DNA of 64,000 nt, taken from the NCBI GenBank assembly GCA_017165825.1, contig CM029367.1, forward strand, positions 17,870,281 to 17,934,280, read 5' to 3'. Source of the DNA: Hepsetus odoe. Lineage: Eukaryota; Chordata; Actinopteri; Characiformes; Hepsetidae. Positions 60,322 through 64,000 of the stretch are shown piece by piece; the first letter of the stretch is position 1, and every line of letters starts with the position of its first letter. The notes beneath the pieces were generated by a model, which worked only from the letters and a program-made list of their open reading frames with translations, ran no database searches and was not told where the DNA came from. The position numbers were made by a program, and so were the translations under genes.

Positions 60322-63300
60322 CATCCATTGCCTCTTTAAACTCTGTATGCTAATGAAAAACTCTATTTTCCCCCTAACTCTTGTCTCTGCTCCTATGCTT
60401 GATGTTGCTAGGAATAGTGGAATAGTAAGGAGGAATGAGTCATCTGTCCCACATTCATGGAGATGCTGAGATATCAATTTATCAGGCGCACCTGCCATAT
60501 GGGTGCACCTTTTGTAGGTTTATGGTTACAGACATTAGCTCATTGTTTGCTGCATGGCTTATCACCACCCTGTAAAAATAGATTATCATAGGCCCACCTC
60601 TGACAAGACACAAAATCTCATAACATTATATTTGATAATGTGACAGCTTTTTAACATCCCATTGTTGTATTATGATTAATAATAGTCCACCAACTAAAAA
60701 AATATATATCTAAAGGTTGTCTTGTGGTCAGAAACTATGGACCATAGGATGACTGACACAACTTTTGCACTGAAATAAATGAGCTCTAGTCTGCAGTCTC
60801 TAGCTACCTAGCTGTGGGTGCTAAGCTTTATGATGGGTATATCTAATTAAATAGCTAAAGGTTGCAGAAACAAGATAGCTCTACCTTGGCAATTCTATTT
60901 ATACTTGCTGCTTGTTCATTTGATTAATTACACTGAGTGTGTTGCCTGGTTGATTGCTTAATGCATCTTAACTTCTCTTTGATCCAAATCATAATGTAAC
61001 CTTGTGAAAGTTATGCCCAAAATGTCTGCTACACCTACAGTTTCTCTCAAGACACTTCAGTCTCTTCAGAAGGTTGTGTATATGTGGTCAGGCTGTATGA
61101 GGTGTTGGTTTATAACTGTGATGATTGCCTTAATTTGAAGATTAATGCATTAATGTCCTTTCTTCATTTATACAGTGCTTTATTTTATTTCAGTTTGAAG
61201 GTCTACACTTGCTGATGTTTGCTCAGGTCTTCATAGTGTACATGTTCCAGTAAGTTGACTCAGACCTAAGCTTTTTAAAACTTTCTTTTATCGGTGGGGC
61301 TTGCAAGAGGCCTCCTTTGGTGTTTTGTAATAATATCATAATGAGAAGAAATTATATTATATTCTGTATAATAGCAAATTCTCTGATGTTCTCTGATGAT
61401 TTTTATCATCATTATGATGCTGAAATGTGAATGATGTATTATAATTTAGTGGAACTATATTTTACTAATACTGCTGCTTTAAAAACAGTGGAATATGGTT
61501 GACTATAATGACCAATAATCAATAGTTTACTTTCTGCTGTAAAAATTCTATTGTGAAATGTCATCATCTCAGAGCAGGCCAGTTTTATAGGTTTAAACTA
61601 AAGATGTAGGAATGTGTAGCTTATCATAGAAAGTTTGCGGGCATTGCCTACAACTGGCCCTTTTTTCTCAAAGGCAAATTGTGTTCTAAAAAAGTGGCAT
61701 TAGCAAAGCCAATCTGCTTTGAGTAATAAATTGTAACCTATGTTTGAAAATATTTTTCCCAAGATGTGATTTCAAGGGACATTAATTCCATTTGATATGC
61801 AGCAGAATACATTCAATTGCCACAATTATAATGAAATAATAACACACTCAGGTGTAGATTTTATTCTCCTGGCAGATTTTTTTTTTTTCCTGAACAGGAA
61901 TTTAGATGTAGATGTTTCAATTATCTTACTCCTTGATGATGAAGACCCTTTTACATTTCTTTTTTATTAAACTTTTTTTAATTTAGCAGAAGCACATTGT
62001 GTGGACTGTTCTCAGTAACTTGAAAAATGTGAAATGTGAACTAACTGCAGCTTCTTATGTACTCAAATCTCTTTTAACCGTAAATGACCTAATTTAATTA
62101 ATGAATTAATTAGAAGAGGAAACTGAAAACACTCTCATCTAATGGGGCAAAAATCAATGGAGAATGAAAACCCTGAAATAAGCTCAGTGCATATTCAGAT
62201 AGGAAATAATTGATTTTTTTTAAGTGCGTAATGTGTTTAAAGATTACACAGCTTTATTTTCAGTCACAATGTTAGACATAAATAAAACCAGTGATTTGTG
62301 ATCAGTGTGAGAGTTCATTAAGAGTAGCCTTGAACATTAGGGTCTTTAATCATATGAACATGTCAAAGATTTGTCTAAGCTAGTCTAGGCCTTCCCAGAC
62401 TGAGTGCACACTTTCTGCTGTTTGCAAACATTTTACTAGTGTTCAGTTCAAAGCACATCCTTGGCTGTTCATGCTGGATAGGAATAATACAAACAATCTT
62501 TTTCTTTCTTTTCTTTTTGATTCTTGCAAACCTCTGGCCTTTTTAATAAACTGGAATGAAGGAGTTTGAATTCTCAGCTTCTCTCAAGTCTTTTTGTCTG
62601 GTCCCTCAAGTTACAGAGATATGCTAAAACAAAAGCATGAATAATTAATCTGAAGTATAGGACACACTGCTTGTTAAACTGGAAAAGTTGAGTCATTCCC
62701 ATGAAATTGCAGTTTTGGTTGTTCTTTCTGAGTGAACTGTTTTAGGCTGTGGGGGATTCCTTTTCTCCTCTTATATTGTAAGGTGAGCACATGTAAACCT
62801 AAGGAATGTCTCTAACTTTCATTATGGTATGACCTACTTTTGATTTATATATTAATTTTTCTAAAATATTTCTGCAGATGAAACAGAACAATGTGTATAT
62901 TTGAAAATGTTTGAATAAATGGTTTCTTTTTTGATTCTAAGTGACACAAGTGGTAGTTATTCAAAATGCTGTGAGTTGCAGATTGGAATCTTTTGAAGCT
63001 TGGAACAGTTCTGAAAGTGTGCATCTTGAACCTTTTTGAAGCAGGCTGCTCTCTAATCCGAGCCAAAGTCCATCTATTTGTGTGTCACAGACAACTGCTC
63101 TATTGAAGATATCCTACAGTTATATGGAGGAGCACTATGCTGACCAGAAACCAGTCAGCAGTACAACTGCTTATGCACACATTGCACAACTCTCAGTTTA
63201 CTTTCTGCACTCCTAATAATATCCTGCAATATTGTCAGTTGTGTGTTGCAAGCATCTAGTTCCAAAGTCCATGTAAGTTTTCTTTTTTTTTTCCCTCTGG

Positions 63301-63385
63301 AGTAAAACAAAAACAAAGGAAGATGAGGAGTGTTTTTTGATATTGCAGTTAAATTTAGATGCATTACACCCCAATTTTAGATGTA
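60322..63385. other. IPMK 3' UTR and gene-free downstream sequence
   Basis: No exon found on either strand. AT-rich throughout. AATAAA at 60774 is a candidate IPMK signal; further signals downstream are possible. Confidence 0.5.
60774..60779 (+). terminator. IPMK poly(A) signal candidate
   Basis: AATAAA about 450 bases after the stop. Confidence 0.4.
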
Positions 63386-63935
63386 CAGTACTGTGCAAAA
63401 GTTTTAGGCATCTGTGAAAAAATGCTGTAAACAAAGAATGCTTTCAGAAATATAAATAATGATTGTTTATTTTTATCAATTTACAAAATGCAAAGTGAGC
63501 GAACAAAAGAAAAATCTAAATCAAATCAATATTTGGTGTTACTACCTTTTGCCTTCAAACCAGCATCAGTTCTTCTAGGTACACTTGCACAAAGTCGGGG
63601 ATTCTGTAGGATTATAGTCGGTGTGTGATCAACCAATTTTACCAAACAGGTGCTGATGATCATCAATGTTACACGGAGGTTGAAACACAGTCATGTTTGG
63701 AACAACCTACCAGCCGAGTTCCTTCACAAACTGTGTGCAAGTGTACCTAGAAGAACTGATGCTGTTTTGAAGGCAAAGGGTGGTCACACCAAATATTGAT
63801 TTGATTTAGATTTCTCTTTTGTTCATTCACTGCATTTTGTTGATTGAAAATAAATGATTAATACTTCCATTTTTGAAAGCATTCTTTGTTTACAGCATTT
63901 TTTTCACACCTGCCTAAAACTTTTGCACAGTACTG
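63386..63935. mobile_element. Fold-back Tc1/mariner-like non-autonomous element 3
   Basis: Begins CAGTACTGTGCAAAAG and ends CTTTTGCACAGTACTG, flanked on both sides by TA (63384-63385 and 63936-63937), the classic Tc1/mariner target duplication. Arms of about 200 bp are imperfect inverted copies; the centre matches element 2. Confidence 0.9.
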
Positions 63936-63963
63936 TATGGGAAACAAAAGGACTACAAAGGCA

Positions 63964-63966
<3 letters not shown>

Positions 63967-64000
<34 letters not shown>
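63967..64000. repeat. (AT)n microsatellite running off the window
   Basis: Pure AT run to the last base; true length unknown. Confidence 0.9.

Noticed and set aside
1..64000. CRISPR arrays, operons, phage or bacterial mobile islands
   Set aside because: The window is intron-containing vertebrate DNA. The tandem repeats present are microsatellites and one minisatellite without spacers, and no prokaryotic genes were seen.

Overview
This is a eukaryotic window, almost certainly from a ray-finned (teleost) fish. The genes are split by GT-AG introns. Long introns and gaps carry fish-type tRNA-derived SINEs, Tc1/mariner debris, a LINE tail and many microsatellites. Six genes were reconstructed exon by exon, with phases joined across introns, and a seventh is present only as a terminal exon. 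The SINE and Tc1 content would fit an otophysan (catfish/characin/cyprinid group), but that is inference.

Layout: (1) 1-6.5 kb: the last coding exon of an unidentified + strand gene (1599-1712) with a poly(A) signal, a SINE, a 24-unit 33-bp minisatellite and an isolated TATA box. (2) 6.8-14.0 kb, +: HELLS (LSH chromatin remodeller), 23 coding exons, 853 aa. (3) 16.3-18.5 kb, -: a 649-aa coiled-coil protein that I could not name, convergent with HELLS. (4) 20.2-26.1 kb, -: an atlastin GTPase, best called ATL2, 13 coding exons, 600 aa. (5) 26.5-28.9 kb: a cluster of four SINEs around the start of GALM. (6) 28.5-32.35 kb, +: GALM (aldose 1-epimerase), 7 exons, 343 aa. (7) 33.4-43.4 kb, -: DHX57 (DExH helicase with UBA-like, RWD-like and CCCH parts), 22 exons, 1438 aa. 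(8) 46.0-47.3 kb, +: CISD1 (mitoNEET), 3 exons, 106 aa. (9) 50.2-60.3 kb, +: IPMK (inositol polyphosphate multikinase), 6 exons, 393 aa, with a LINE tail and several Tc1-type remnants in its introns. (10) 60.3-64 kb: IPMK 3' UTR and gene-free sequence ending in a fold-back transposon and an AT repeat.

The genes do not form a pathway. They are housekeeping neighbours: DNA methylation/chromatin (HELLS), ER membrane fusion (ATL2), galactose metabolism (GALM), RNA helicase (DHX57), mitochondrial Fe-S (CISD1) and inositol phosphate signalling (IPMK). From memory of the human map, ATL2-GALM-DHX57 is a human 2p22 block with the same order and strands. HELLS and CISD1/IPMK lie on human 10q, so the window joins two ancestral blocks. 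I see no bacterial-type system, CRISPR, virus or toxin gene. The more interesting signals are structural: a minisatellite nearly free of stops on both strands, asymmetric fold-back Tc1 elements sharing one two-arm design, a SINE abutting a splice donor, a GC-AG intron in HELLS, microsatellites at intron edges, and a diverged duplicated block upstream of CISD1.
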